Source of the DNA: Isochrysis galbana | Lineage: Eukaryota; Haptophyta; Isochrysidales; Isochrysidaceae | NCBI GenBank assembly: GCA_018136815.1 | Contig: CM030941.1 | Coordinates: 19,771-83,770 of the forward strand | Reading direction: 5' to 3' | DNA length: 64,000 bases | Shown here: positions 46,634 through 56,855 of the stretch, piece by piece | Numbering within the stretch: the first letter of the stretch is position 1 | Layout of the letters: each line of letters opens with the position of its first letter | The notes under the pieces: model-generated | Databases searched by the model: none | Told to the model about the DNA's origin: nothing | Seen by the model: the letters and a program-made list of their open reading frames with translations, nothing else | Made by a program: the position numbers and the translations under genes

Positions 46634-47452
46634 ATGGCCGACCCGAGCCCCTTCCTCTTCAACGCGGAGCCCGCGCGGCGGATGTGGAAGGAGAACTTCG
46701 CGCTGATGCACCTGCTCGTGGCGAGCGCCATCCTCCTCTGGGCCTCGCTCGAGAACGCACCTGCGCGCTACGTCTGGTTTGGAGAGGGGCGGCAGGGGCT
46801 GCTCTCGTATGCAGTCGTCGTCGCGGCCGTCTCCCTCTCGCTATGCGGCTTGCTCGTGATCGGGCTGATGACGGTAGGAGACCAGGACCTACGCAAGACG
46901 CTCTTCCACCTGCCGCGCTTCGGACCCGTCAACATGAGCCTCGCCATCGCGGTCGCCTTCGCCGTGTGGTGGTCGGCGGCGGCGGGAGTGCTCACCTTTG
47001 GCGTCAACGCGCGCGCTGCCCCGTACGGCACACTGTCGAACGGATACTTCGCGCTGTGGTTTGGCACGGCATGCTCCATCGCTATGGTGGGAAAGGCGTG
47101 CGGCCACCCCATCGGTCTAAGCCCACTCCTGTGTAACTTTGTGTGCTCCATCATGGTGCTACTTGCGGCAATCTTCTACGACAATGCCAGTGAACCTACA
47201 GTCACCTGGGCCATCAGTCTCGGAGCAATCTCCTGCGCTATCCACCTGCTTCTCTTTCTGAGGGGTGTCCACAAACTCGGCCCTAACATGCTCAAGGCGT
47301 TAGCGCTCCTTCTCCTCCTTCTGTGGACGCCCGGTACTCTGGTGCTCACGTTCAAAGGACCGTTCATTTCCGCTGCCAACACGTCGAACGGGTACTTCAG
47401 TGCATGGTTCGGGCTGTTGTCGGCACTCTCTCTCGCAGCAGATCATCTTTGA
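46634..47452 (+). CDS. multi-pass membrane protein with internal duplication, unrecognised
   Basis: 272 residues, no intron, start MADPSPFLFN. About seven hydrophobic helices. The two halves share WWSAAAGVLTFG...SNGYFALWFG (residues 112-144) and LWTPGTLVLTFKG...SNGYFSAWFG (residues 230-260), so the protein arose by duplication of a three-to-four-helix unit. No signal peptide cleavage site; probably in an internal or plasma membrane. I know similar SNGYF-x2-W membrane proteins only as uncharacterised protist proteins. It begins 69 bases after the end of the 600-bp repeat on the other side, so its promoter lies close to or inside that repeat. Confidence 0.8.
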   Translation: MADPSPFLFNAEPARRMWKENFALMHLLVASAILLWASLENAPARYVWFGEGRQGLLSYAVVVAAVSLSLCGLLVIGLMTVGDQDLRKTLFHLPRFGPVNMSLAIAVAFAVWWSAAAGVLTFGVNARAAPYGTLSNGYFALWFGTACSIAMVGKACGHPIGLSPLLCNFVCSIMVLLAAIFYDNASEPTVTWAISLGAISCAIHLLLFLRGVHKLGPNMLKALALLLLLLWTPGTLVLTFKGPFISAANTSNGYFSAWFGLLSALSLAADHL

Positions 47453-48711
47453 AGAATCGGCAAGTATCTCGTTCTCACGGGCATGTTTGGTGGTTGCTCG
47501 AGCTGTTTGCCAGGACCCAAAACGGTCATGGCAATATCGAGGGTGAGGGTCGGGCCTGGGCGGCGTGCCCCTGCACTCCAATACACGCAGACAAGATAGG
47601 AAGACGAGAACGGGCACATGCAGTCAATCGACGACAAGATGCGTGCGCACAAATGGGTAAGCGGCGGAAGCTGACTGCGTATTGCGAACTGATATGTCGT
47701 CACGTAATGCGTCAGAACATGCAAGCCATGCACACGTGCGCTACTGCTCGTTTTCCTTTGGAATGCTCGACTTAGACACGTCTACGTGCCCTGGCTGACT
47801 CTTGCATTGCGCCGTGCGAATGTGTCGTAGTGCGCGTGAGAGGAGCCGTGATAGACGGCAGCCGTGGCGCCTAGAGAGCGCGCTCTTAGGAAATGGAAAT
47901 GGAAGCAGCGCGCGCATATGTACTAGTACTAGCTGAACGCGAGCGCCCTAGTATATACTACATATTTAATATCATATTAGACAAAACGTAGAATGGGGAT
48001 GCCCTCTCAAGGTCTGGTTCCCCGGGCGCCATCGCTTATTCTGCGGACGACCGCTCGGGCAGGCTAACCAGCCCTAAGGGCCTCTCACTCTAAATGGGAC
48101 GACGCCAAAAGCTCGCTCCCCCCCCCCTGGTGCTTTTGCCCCTGGGCGCTAAGTCTTCAATATACATGTTACATTGGCGACTAACTGGGTCTTCACCCTA
48201 ATGAGCTTGTGGGGAGCTTTTACTTCTAACGGGAGCCAGGAGCCCGGGGCCTGTGAGGGAGGAGGTATAGGTATAATTAGGTGCCTACATCTGTTTGTGC
48301 CTTGGGATTGGGCGTGCGGTCGTGTGCGTCATGGCTTGGCGTGTTGGTGCAAGGCTAGTGAGAATAGAGGCACTAACGCTAACGCTGTAGTAGTATTATC
48401 AAGAAGTGCGCCTCTGACCTCTCTACAGTTTGCTACTCCTCGGACGCAGTGAGGTGGCAACGCCGTGAGGTAGCCGTCGTTTTGCGTCTCCGCGCAGGAA
48501 AGGTAAGGCTGCCCTACCCTCCATGAATATAGCTACTTGGCACGATGGACATGTCTCCAAATCCCAGCTCCCAAGCCGACGTAGCCCGGTGACGCAATGG
48601 AGAAAACACTCCCACACCCTGTGCCGTCCACTTGCCCAGAGCAAGGCCCGCGGAGCCCCACTGAAAGGGGCGCCGACATGGTGGCGCAGAGTCGACGTTT
48701 TCCGAATCAAG
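47453..48711. other. intergenic, no supported gene
   Basis: 3' flank of the membrane protein and of the EF-hand fragment. A C run lies at 48119-48127. Nothing else recognisable. Confidence 0.5.
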
Positions 48712-48900
48712 CTACGATGCTGCCTTGCCGGCCGACTCTTGGAGGCGCATCAGCTCGGCGACCAACGCCGCGAACTCAACTAGATCAAGGGAGCCATTGC
48801 CGTCCTTGTCAAAGCGTCGGAGCGCCGCGACAGCCTCCGAGTGAGACGCGTCGACGCCGAGCTTGCTCAACGCAGAGCGCACCTCCCGGCTCTCCAGCGA
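48712..48900 (-). CDS. EF-hand protein, C-terminal part (cut by gap)
   Basis: The minus strand reads into the gap: SLESREVRSALSKLG, then RRFDKDGNGSLDLVEF, a complete calcium-binding loop (D-x-D-x-N-x-S-x-D-x2-E), ending ...ESAGKAAS and TAG at 48712-48714. The preceding helix with REVRSALSKLG is probably part of a paired EF-hand whose other loop is in the gap. No continuation is seen beyond the gap at 49001, where a tandem repeat starts. Confidence 0.75.
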   Translation of the reverse strand, partial: SLESREVRSALSKLGVDASHSEAVAALRRFDKDGNGSLDLVEFAALVAELMRLQESAGKAAS

Positions 48901-49000
48901 NNNNNNNNNNNNNNNNNNNNNNNNNNNNNNNNNNNNNNNNNNNNNNNNNNNNNNNNNNNNNNNNNNNNNNNNNNNNNNNNNNNNNNNNNNNNNNNNNNNN
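48901..49000. other. assembly gap (100 N)
   Basis: Exactly 100 N between an EF-hand exon and a tandem repeat, so the gap may hide more repeat units. Confidence 1.
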
Positions 49001-49180
49001 CTCCGATGAAACAGAGAACTGTTGTCTGGGACCACAATCAAAAAGGCAAGCATTAGCAGGTAGACTATACAATCTCCGATGTAGCTCCGATGAAACAGAG
49101 TACTGTTGTCTGGAATCATAATCAAAAAGGCAAGCACTAGCAGGTAGATGGTACAATCTCCGATGTACCTCGGACATAAG
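49001..49180. repeat. 84-bp tandem repeat, two units visible
   Basis: CTCCGATGAAACAGAG at 49001 and again at 49085, with matching sequence through CAATCAAAAAGGCAAGCA, TAGCAGGTAGA and CAATCTCCGATGTA. Starts right at the gap edge. Confidence 0.85.
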
Positions 49181-49261
49181 TCGCTTTTCTATGCTGTGGG
49201 TGATGGTGATTGAGCGCTTCTCGCCTCGGTGGCCCGCGAGGGGGGCCATTGCGAGGGGGAA

Positions 49262-49323
49262 TCCCAGGGTCCTACGACGCCATCATTTTCGTAGGACGCG
49301 GTCCTATAATGTAGGACGGAACT
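49262..49323. repeat. double-hairpin foldback repeat, copy 2
   Basis: GTCCTACGA...TCGTAGGAC, GCG, then GTCCTATAATGTAGGAC and GGAAC, as at 34189-34250. Confidence 0.75.
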
Positions 49324-49544
49324 TTTTAGCCGTTGGGGTCTCGGTTGCTTGATATGTTTCGCTTGGTTTAGGTGAATATTTAATGTTTCCGATGTGTCCG
49401 TGAGTCGGTGTATTCTGGTGTTCTCAGCATCGTTGTCCGTCGTTGTTCGCTGCGTCGCTGCACTCTAGCAGCTAGCAGTCTAGGCTCCCTCCCTGAGGGA
49501 AGAGTCCTTCGTAGGTCTGACAATCTCTTACAATCCATAACACT

Positions 49545-49880
49545 AGCTAGGGCCGCTAGCTAGGAGCGCCTCGCCGCCCCACCGCCCTTCGTTCGCCGTT
49601 CGTTCCCCGTTCCCCGTCCAAAACACAAATGGAGTTGCCCGATACCATCCAGAATTTCATTCAAGGGCCAAAGCGCCGCGCTAGCCGCCGGTGCCGCTCG
49701 CGACGGAGTGGCTCAGAGCCCTCCGGCCACGCTCGACTCGACATACCCAACCTTAACCCCTAACAACCCCCTCCCCCTTTCCCAGTTCCCTCTTTAACGG
49801 AGAAGCTAGTTCCGGGGAGGCCGCGCGCGCTGCTTCGGCCAGGAGCTGGAGAGAAGGGGGCGGGAAACTGTGGTTCGTCC
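49545..49880 (+). repeat. dispersed repeat related to 9186-10090
   Basis: TAGGGCCGCTAG..., ATGGAGTTGCC, GGGCCAAAGCGCCGCGCTAG and AACGGAGAAGCTAGTTCCGG occur in the same order as in the copy at 9.2-10.1 kb; here the middle is shorter. A 45-codon frame starts at the ATG (49629). Confidence 0.6.
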
Positions 49881-50807
49881 TTTCCTTTGTTTGATCTAGT
49901 TTTGGCTCGTGTTTCCCTCAAACACAAAGGAATGAAGGGGGTAGTGTAAGGGAGTGAGTATACGTACTGGTACTGGGGTATATAGGCGATGTCGTTAGTA
50001 TGTACCATAAGTGCGTGGCCCTTTATAACTAGCCGAAGTAGCCTGAACCTGAACCTTCAGATGTTTAGTAGTTAGTAGTATGTATATGAAATTGCGGTTT
50101 ACGGTTCATTTTTATTTATTGCAGGTTTTGGCAAAAGTTTTGGGGAGCTAGTAAAACAACAAAAAATCTTGAATTTTGGAACGGAGCAGGTAGTATATGA
50201 TTTCTTTTGGCCGGAAAATGGTTTTCTACTTAGTTTTTTTAAAGCTTGAGCGTAGCGCGATGCGATGCTTAAATGGGTGATAGTACTTTCTAAATAGCAC
50301 GTAGCAAGAGCTCACTGGGATGGCCGCGAGAAACCATTCCGCAGCCCGCAGGTATCGAGATTCAAGGGATTACAGGAGCGTGCGAAAGAAAGCATAGTCC
50401 GAAAAAATCGATGTGAGCCGAGAATGCAGCATAGCCTCAATTCAGGTACAACATTGCTCTGTTGTTGATCGATGCGCTTAGGGCTACCGCTCAGCTTACG
50501 CTGGCATGCGCAGTTCTCCGCACAAACCAGCCTGAATATGCATTCATCTGGCACGAGAAATCGCGGCCGCCACCGTATCGTCGGTGCCCACACTACTTGA
50601 AATGTGTGGTGTGTGCCAAGATGTACGTAGGTGTGCCATCGTGACCCCATCACGGAAAGCAACTTGCATCATCACGACCCTCCGAAGGCCTCGCACGAGT
50701 TGCGAGCGAACATCCAATCGGCTGTGGAACACTCTACCGTCTGCACCATTTTTGTTGAACGGCCAAGTGGACATACGTGTCCAGCACATGGCTCTGATGC
50801 TGGCCGA
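49881..50807. other. no supported gene
   Basis: AT-rich to 50280, then mixed sequence. Frames at 50312-50790 lack recognisable motifs and likely represent the 3' flank of Ubc13 on the minus strand. Confidence 0.4.
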
Positions 50808-52143
50808 TTATGCAGTGGCGTATTGCTGTGTCCATGTCTTAGCTGCGCAATTCACAGGGGCGGGGGGCTGCATTGAGAGGAGCGATTGGCTCTTATGATG
50901 GGCCCGGCAGACAGGCGCCATCGCAAAGTGGCTGTAGCAGGTTGAAAAGTAAGGTCTCAGAACGCACCCTCTTCGAGAGCCTTAGGCTCATTCCGCTTCC
51001 ACAGCTCTGCTACGTCATTGGCAAGGGGATCATCAGGGTTGGGAGCGGAGAGTAGAGCCTGAATGGACAGCAGCACTGTCCGAATTTGCAGAGCCGGGCT
51101 CCACTTGTCCTTGAGGATGTCAAGACAGATACGTCCCAACTTGTCGATGTTGGGGTGAAACATTTTCGTCAGGAAGCGAACCTTTGGCGGGGCCATTGGG
51201 TACTCCTCCGGTAGGAAGAGTTCAAGTTTGAAGATGCCACCTGGTCAACGATCAGCAGAAAGGTTGTTGATGTACGAGAGAGGTATGCGGGAAGCGTGAC
51301 GCTCGCCAGGTCGCTTGCGTCATGCAACTGCGCGCCTTCATACGGTGATCCCTGTGGTCCCTGGATGATGACGTTGAAATAGCGCAGGTTGTCCGTGTAC
51401 GGCGTCGCACTGATCCCCGGGGCTACGGAGATAAGAGAGAAGTGCGGGGGGGTCGACAGGTGCGAGCGCAGCTGATAAGAAAAGTCCATCAACAAAAGGC
51501 AGGATGCATGTGGAAAGGTGCGAAGATGGCAAAGCCGGGGGGGGGGGGGGGGAAGCAGGTCACTGCAGGGACAGGGTGGGAGGATAGAGCATAGAAAGAG
51601 ATGGAATGAGGAGTGGTGTACAGGACAGTGAACGAGGAAGCTGACGACCAACGGCAGTCAAAATCCAAGACGCACTGAGAAAAGCAGGAGGTAAGAACGG
51701 AAAGAACGAAGCGGGAGGTGGGGAAAGGTAGAATACATCATGTGCAGAGCAAGCAGCTGGCAGCCAGAGGCGAACCGAGACAGAGCGATATAGGAGGAGG
51801 AGGAGTAGGGGGGAGTGCAGGGTACTCAATGCGGAACGGATGACGCAGGAGCAGCTCCGCATGTCATTACATTCGCCGCATGCAACCAGGCGGAAGGAGG
51901 GAGGGAGAGAGGGAGAGAGATAGAGGAAAGAAGGCAGAGAGCGCTGGCAGCCTCATGAGAGAAAAAGAGGGGGGGGAAGGAGAGAGAGAGAGAGACCTTG
52001 TCGGTGTGAGGGTGTGCGTGAGAGAGTGTCTATGTGTGCCTTGCCTCCCCGTCAGCGCAGGCCGGCAGCCGCGTACCTGGCTCCGACAGCAACCTTTGCG
52101 TCTCCTTGACGATTCGGCGCGGCAGAGCGCTCGCGTCCGCCAT
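50808..52143 (-). CDS. UBC13: ubiquitin-conjugating enzyme E2, UBC13/UBE2N type, four exons, 153 aa
   Basis: Exons (minus): 52143-52077, 51422-51336, 51240-50968, 50842-50808; lengths 67, 87, 273 and 35 nt join in phase to 153 residues (human UBE2N has 152). Forms Lys63-linked ubiquitin chains with a Uev partner in DNA-damage tolerance and signalling. The sequence shows [26 protein letters not shown], the HPN motif, active-site Cys90 in [14 protein letters not shown] and the near-invariant [13 protein letters not shown]. The short last exon gives [11 protein letters not shown]. Intron 1 (GTACGC...GTAG, 654 nt) contains G runs. Intron 2 starts GCGCGC and ends CCAG: a GC-AG intron. Intron 3 is GTGCGT...GCAG. 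The ATG is preceded by a long sense-strand CT repeat (52149-52290). Confidence 0.93.
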
Positions 52144-52148
52144 GAGGA

Positions 52149-52162
52149 AGAGAGAGAGAGAG

Positions 52163-52223
<61 letters not shown>

Positions 52224-52290
52224 AGAAGAAGAAGAGGGAGGGAGAGAGAGAGAGGGAAAGCGAGAGAGAGAGAGAGAGAGGGAGAGAGAG
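52149..52290. repeat. (GA)n microsatellite 5' of Ubc13
   Basis: Nearly pure GA with short GAA and GGA variants, (CT)n on the Ubc13 sense strand, beginning 6 bases before its start codon. Confidence 0.85.
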
Positions 52291-52677
52291 AGGAATGGTA
52301 TTGTAGCAGAGGGCTAGGGAGACGTGGGGGGGCGGGAGGTTTACCTGAATGGCCGAGAGCTCTCTCGTTTGACCTTAGTCCAAGAGCCTGAATGGTGAGA
52401 GTGGCGTCTCGAGTGCCTGCCTATTGAGAGTGAGAGCTAAACGAGGAGAGCGGAGAGAGGGAGAAAAAGAAAATAGGATAGAATAGAGGAAAGGAGAGAA
52501 CACACGAGGAAAGGAAATTTACGCTCGAATACTTGGATAAAGTACAGTATTGGACATAAAATATTTTCGAAAAAGTACACCCAACGGCCACCAGAGAAGA
52601 GACGTGGTGCTAACGTTATGAGGAGAGAAGAGAAAGGAGGGGGGGGGGAGGGGGGGATCACCACGAGGATGACTGGG

Positions 52678-53280
52678 GCCGCGGAGAGAGAGAGAGAGCT
52701 CTCAGCCGATGGAGGCAGAGATCTAGAGGGGCCGCAGTGAGAAAAGAGAAAGGTAGGGTTCTCTCTCTCTCTCTCCCCTCCCCCCCCCCCCCCCCCCCTC
52801 TCTCTCTCTCATCTCTCATTTCCCTTTCTCCCTCCCTCCCCCTCTCTGTCCCTCTCATCTCTCATCTCTCTCTTATCTCTCATTTTCTCCCTTCTTCCCC
52901 TCTCCCTCTCCCCCTCCCTCTCCCTCTCCCTCTCTCCAGGCCTGGCTGCAGCCGCGCTGAGCGCCCAACTGACAATAAAACAGGACTCACAAAAAATAAT
53001 TCCTCGCACGGGGGAACCCGTGAAGTCCTCCCTCCTCCTCCCCGCCCCTCCCCCCGCGGTATTCTGTTGCACCCAGTCTCTCCAACGAGCGCGAGAGCTA
53101 GAGCGCGAGAGCTAGAGGAGGAGAGTGATAGAGAGGAAGGAGAGAGGGACAAGGAGAGAGGGAGGCTGGAGGGAGAGAAGAGGGAGGAGGGAAGGCGAGC
53201 GGGAGTGAGTGATCGGGAAGACACAACACACAACACCCGCTCTCTCTCTTTCTTCTCTCCTTCCTCACTCTCGTTCGGCA
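52678..53280 (+). promoter_or_regulatory. pyrimidine/purine-rich 5' flank of the kelch gene
   Basis: C run at 52778-52797, CT-rich stretch to 52937, GA-rich 53100-53210, then a sense pyrimidine run ending TTCGGCAG at 53280. The CT run followed by CAG 19 bases before the ATG looks like a 3' splice site, so a 5' UTR intron or trans-splice acceptor is possible. Confidence 0.35.
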
Positions 53281-53298
53281 GAGGCTGCCCCACCCAGC

Positions 53299-54279
53299 AT
53301 GGCAAGCGGCTGGTCTGTGCTGCGCACTTCGGGCGACGAGCCCGAGGCACGTGGCGGCCACACGGCGCTGCTCGTTGAAAAAAACCTGCTCGTGATGGGC
53401 GGCTCGCAGCACAAGGGGCAGGGCAAGTTCATCTATTTCACGCTCGATCCACATGTCCTCAATACCGAGACGCTCACTTGGTTTAAGCCGCGTGTCGCGC
53501 TGGGCAAAGGGCCAACGCCCCGCTCGTATCATACCACCACACGAGTTGGCTCGGCGCTCTTTGTCTTCGGTGGGCAGACCGAAAAGCGCCAAGGCTCGAG
53601 CTCTGTGCTTGGAGACATGCCCGTCTTCGATCTCGTGCGCATGACCTGGGAGAGCCGTGATGTGCGTGGTAAGCATCCGCGCCCGAGGTATTGGCACACT
53701 GCCTCCCTAGTCGCCGGGAAGCTCTTCATTGCCGGAGGGCACTCAGGGAGCAAGTCGCTCAACGACATGCATGTGCTTGACACCGATACGCTCACGTGGT
53801 CGGAGCCCTCGATGATGGGATCCCCAATGCCGCCGCTTTCCTCGCACACGGCTACCGTCGTGGGCGAGCGTCTCTATTTCTTTGGAGGCATGTCAATCAC
53901 GCTCGACGATGATGGCGGAAGTCACATCAAGTACCAGGACGATGTGCATATTCTTAACTGCGAGACCATGAACCTCGAGCGCTTGCGGCGTCGTGGCACA
54001 CAGCCGGAACCCAGGGCGTACCATCAGGCAACACTTGTTGGTGGCTATGTGGTGGTGCTAGGTGGCTGGTCGGGCAAAGCTCATGGGCTGGATGAGCTTT
54101 CCACCCTTGATCTCGAGGGTCTGGGTTCCTGGTACAAAGTTCAGGTGCCGGGACAGGCTCCTGCGGCTGTCTATGGCCACTCAGCTACTCTCATCGGCTC
54201 CAAGGTGGTCATGTTCGGCGGATGGGACGGGGTGTCGCCTCTGAACTCAGTGCATGTCCTTGACACCACGCAGCTATGA
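53299..54279 (+). CDS. kelch-repeat protein, 326 aa
   Basis: Intron-free frame from ATG at 53299 (MASGWSVLRTSG), preceded by CACCCAGC. About six kelch repeats are visible, each with an H-x-A/T box, a GG pair and W: GGHTALLVEKNLLVMGG, YHTTTRVGSALFVFGG, YWHTASLVAGKLFIAGG, SSHTATVVGERLYFFGG, YHQATLVGGYVVVLGG, YGHSATLIGSKVVMFGG. These build a six-bladed beta-propeller that binds partner proteins. No BTB, F-box or other extra domain and no signal peptide, so a cytosolic scaffold is likely, similar to Rab9-effector or acyl-CoA-binding kelch proteins minus their extra domains. Partner unknown. Confidence 0.92.
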   Translation: MASGWSVLRTSGDEPEARGGHTALLVEKNLLVMGGSQHKGQGKFIYFTLDPHVLNTETLTWFKPRVALGKGPTPRSYHTTTRVGSALFVFGGQTEKRQGSSSVLGDMPVFDLVRMTWESRDVRGKHPRPRYWHTASLVAGKLFIAGGHSGSKSLNDMHVLDTDTLTWSEPSMMGSPMPPLSSHTATVVGERLYFFGGMSITLDDDGGSHIKYQDDVHILNCETMNLERLRRRGTQPEPRAYHQATLVGGYVVVLGGWSGKAHGLDELSTLDLEGLGSWYKVQVPGQAPAAVYGHSATLIGSKVVMFGGWDGVSPLNSVHVLDTTQL

Positions 54280-56031
54280 GTGAAAGGCAGTGAGCACCGC
54301 ACTGCGGCTCTCTCAATCACAAAGGTGGGGATGGGTGCCGAGTTTGCTGGAAGTGGAACGCATGAGCAGCTAGGATCTCAGCCTTGGCGGGAGATCATGA
54401 TGGCGAGGATATTTAGCACACGAGCGCCGCTTGCGAGTTGCTAGTATCCCATGCTCCATAACCGACTCTCGCGTCCGCGAGTACTTCTGCTTGAGCTTCA
54501 TTGTTCCTTTTTCTCCATACATCATGCTGGCGTCGCATCCACCTGTTGGGTGATGCGCTCGTTCAGGGAATGCCTGGTGTCGTGCTAGGTATCATGGGGA
54601 TGCGCGTCCCACGTTGAGTTGCACTTGATTCGCCTTGCACTAGCTCCATAATTGGTTCATCGTCGAAGCGCAAGTCTCAATGGTGAAGCTGCATGTGCTA
54701 CGAGAGATTCAGTTGCTACTCGTGCGTGCGCTGGCATGCCTACGTGCAACGTGGTGTGGTAGCCATTTTATCGTCCAGACTGGCGAAATTTGCAATTTGT
54801 CGGCGCTTGCGTGCGAGGGGGAGGCCATTGCCGCTGTCATTCTTTGTGCGCATTGTGTGCTTTGATCTGATTTACCCCACAGTAAGCATTGAGTAAAACT
54901 TTGTGGAACCACATGTGCTTGCCAGCAAGAAAGTTCAGGCATGTGCCACTTCAATCTTCAATCACACGACACACCACACACCCTGAAGGACCCATGCGAT
55001 GCTGTTGTAGGCTGTGGCCACGGCAAAATAAAACCTTTTGGCCAAGGCATTCGCTTGCCTCGCGCGCGGCCTTGGTCCTCTAGCTAGCAGCCACCTCCTT
55101 ACTCCTTTCACTCCACACCTAACCTGCCTTGCGGCATCTCCCGCCCTCGTGCGCTACTTAGTACTTAGGGACCGGGCTTTGGGGGCGGCCGGGTCTCGGG
55201 GTCCCGGGTGTCCCGGTCCCTAGCGGTTGGGTCGCCTGCCGGCGCCGGCGCGCGACTCCATGGTCCATGGCCAACTGGCTATAAAGTTATATGAATATAC
55301 CATGTCTTTAGAGGCGAAGTGCCTTTGGAGGTGCTGCTATGTCGCGGTTGCTTTGAAGATAGGGTGCGTTTAAGTTCAAGTGATTAAGATGTCCATTTAA
55401 CTTAATGTATGGAGCTCAGTCAGAGCACTCAACTGGAACGCTATCGCGAAGCACTTTCAAAAGTGCTTCTGTCCGCCTCTTAAAAGATAGCAATACGTGT
55501 AAATCGCACAAAAATTGCGCATACCACCGCAAAGGAAGCACACAGAGAAACTTACGGAGCAATACAATGGCTGCTTACCAAGCGTACAAGCAACGACCAT
55601 TCAATCTTCGCCGAACTTCGAGCAATGGATAAGGAAGTCTGAAGGTGCTATGCGCTCGTTGCATGCGCACAGATATGAAAGTGATGTCCAGTTTACAATG
55701 TTTGTGATGGCGCAAAAGACATTCGGTGACGCCTTGAGTGAGTCGGGTGCTGGCAAGTCGGGATCCTGCAAGCAGCGCACGCGCGACGAGACTTCCGTGT
55801 TGAACACATGACATGATGCAGGCCATTTTGCACTGCTGCTCGTTGTGGCGGTTGTAGGCTGTCGCATGTGCCGCGGCACCACGCAGGATCCGGACCGCAG
55901 CCGGCACGGCAGACTCTGCCCATGGCCTTATCCTCCACCAGGCGATGGAGCAGTCGATAGACAGAGCGCTCATCGCCTCGATGTGTCAAGTGCCAGACTG
56001 TGTGCCGCGACAACAACGGCACACACTTTGC
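54280..56031. other. intergenic, no supported gene
   Basis: 3' flank of the kelch gene and of the coiled-coil gene. A GC-rich block at 55130-55260 (CGTGCGCTACTTAG... GGGACCGGG) resembles 62260-62330 over about 60 bases. Frames at 55500-56000 have no recognisable motif. Confidence 0.4.
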
Positions 56032-56748
56032 TCATCGCATCGACGACCCAAAGCGGTCAAAGTAAGCAGTCCCATGTCCCGCCTGCTCAAACTCCTTCTC
56101 ACGCATGCGCGCCTCTGAGGCCGCGCGCTTCTTCTCCTCCATCATTCGTCGGTTGTCCTCCTGCACCTGCTTGTGGTAGGCTCGGCGTGCTGCCTCTGCC
56201 TGCGCTGCCGCGGAGAGCTCCGCACGGTTGCGCTGCATGACCGTCTCGGTCGCGCGCCGATCAATCTCCGCGGCGCGTGCGTCCTCGGCAGCGCGCGCCT
56301 GCATAAGCATCTCCCGCTCCTGCATCAAGCGCTTCGCATCCTCCTTCATGTGGGCCGGGTCAGCATGAATCCGCTTCAGCTGCTCCGCCTCGACTGCCGC
56401 GCGCGCGGCTGCCATCCGCTCCTCCTTCTCGACCTCACTCTGATACTCATGCTCCAGCTTTCCCAGGTGAGACAGATGTGCAGGCGCCCGGCTCTTCGTG
56501 GGCGAGCACGCTCCTACGCCCACGCCACTCCTGGCGAGTGCTGAGATCTTTGCTGACTCGCGAGGCTCGATCCCGACGGTCTCACTGAGGGAAGAGAGCC
56601 GATAGGAAGACATGCGGAGGGGAGAGCTGCTGGCAGAAGGAGAGTGGCGAAGGACGGCTCTGGGAGAGGATGGGCGCGTCTTGTGGGGAGAGAAGGTGTA
56701 GTCGCGCTGGCTGGGCGTCTTGGGGCGCGGTGGGGTTGGCCGCAGCAT
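56032..56748 (-). CDS. coiled-coil protein, 238 aa, unrecognised (possible ciliary or cytoskeletal)
   Basis: Intron-free. I chose the ATG at 56748 (MLRPTPPRPKTPSQRDY) because upstream sequence is low-complexity C/T. N-terminal third is Ser/Pro-rich and basic; from about residue 105 to 225 a continuous Glu/Lys/Arg/Ala helix (EHEYQSEVEKEERMAAARA, EMLMQARAAEDARAAE) predicts one long coiled coil. C-terminal motif GTAYFDRFGSSMR. Protist axonemal and basal-body proteins often look like this, but that is only a resemblance of composition. Confidence 0.75.
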   Translation of the reverse strand: MLRPTPPRPKTPSQRDYTFSPHKTRPSSPRAVLRHSPSASSSPLRMSSYRLSSLSETVGIEPRESAKISALARSGVGVGACSPTKSRAPAHLSHLGKLEHEYQSEVEKEERMAAARAAVEAEQLKRIHADPAHMKEDAKRLMQEREMLMQARAAEDARAAEIDRRATETVMQRNRAELSAAAQAEAARRAYHKQVQEDNRRMMEEKKRAASEARMREKEFEQAGHGTAYFDRFGSSMR

Positions 56749-56754
56749 CGAGGG

Positions 56755-56830
56755 AGAGTGGGGTGGGGTGGGGTGGGGGGGGTGGGAGGGGGAGGGAGAG
56801 AAAGGGCCGAGGAGAGAGAGTGCAAGAGAG
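56755..56830. promoter_or_regulatory. sense-strand C/T tract upstream of the coiled-coil gene
   Basis: Plus strand GTGGGGTGGGGTGGGG and GAGAGAGAG; begins 7 bases before the start codon on the sense strand. Role inferred. Confidence 0.3.
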
Positions 56831-56855
56831 AGAACTCTAGAGAGTGGTAGCATTA

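Noticed and set aside
49001-49180. Possible CRISPR-like array
   Set aside because: Whole 84-bp units repeat head to tail without unique spacers, and the genome is eukaryotic.
51880-52317. Glu/Arg-rich plus-strand frames over GA repeats
   Set aside because: Pure microsatellite translation; the real gene (Ubc13) is on the other strand and its first exon lies here.
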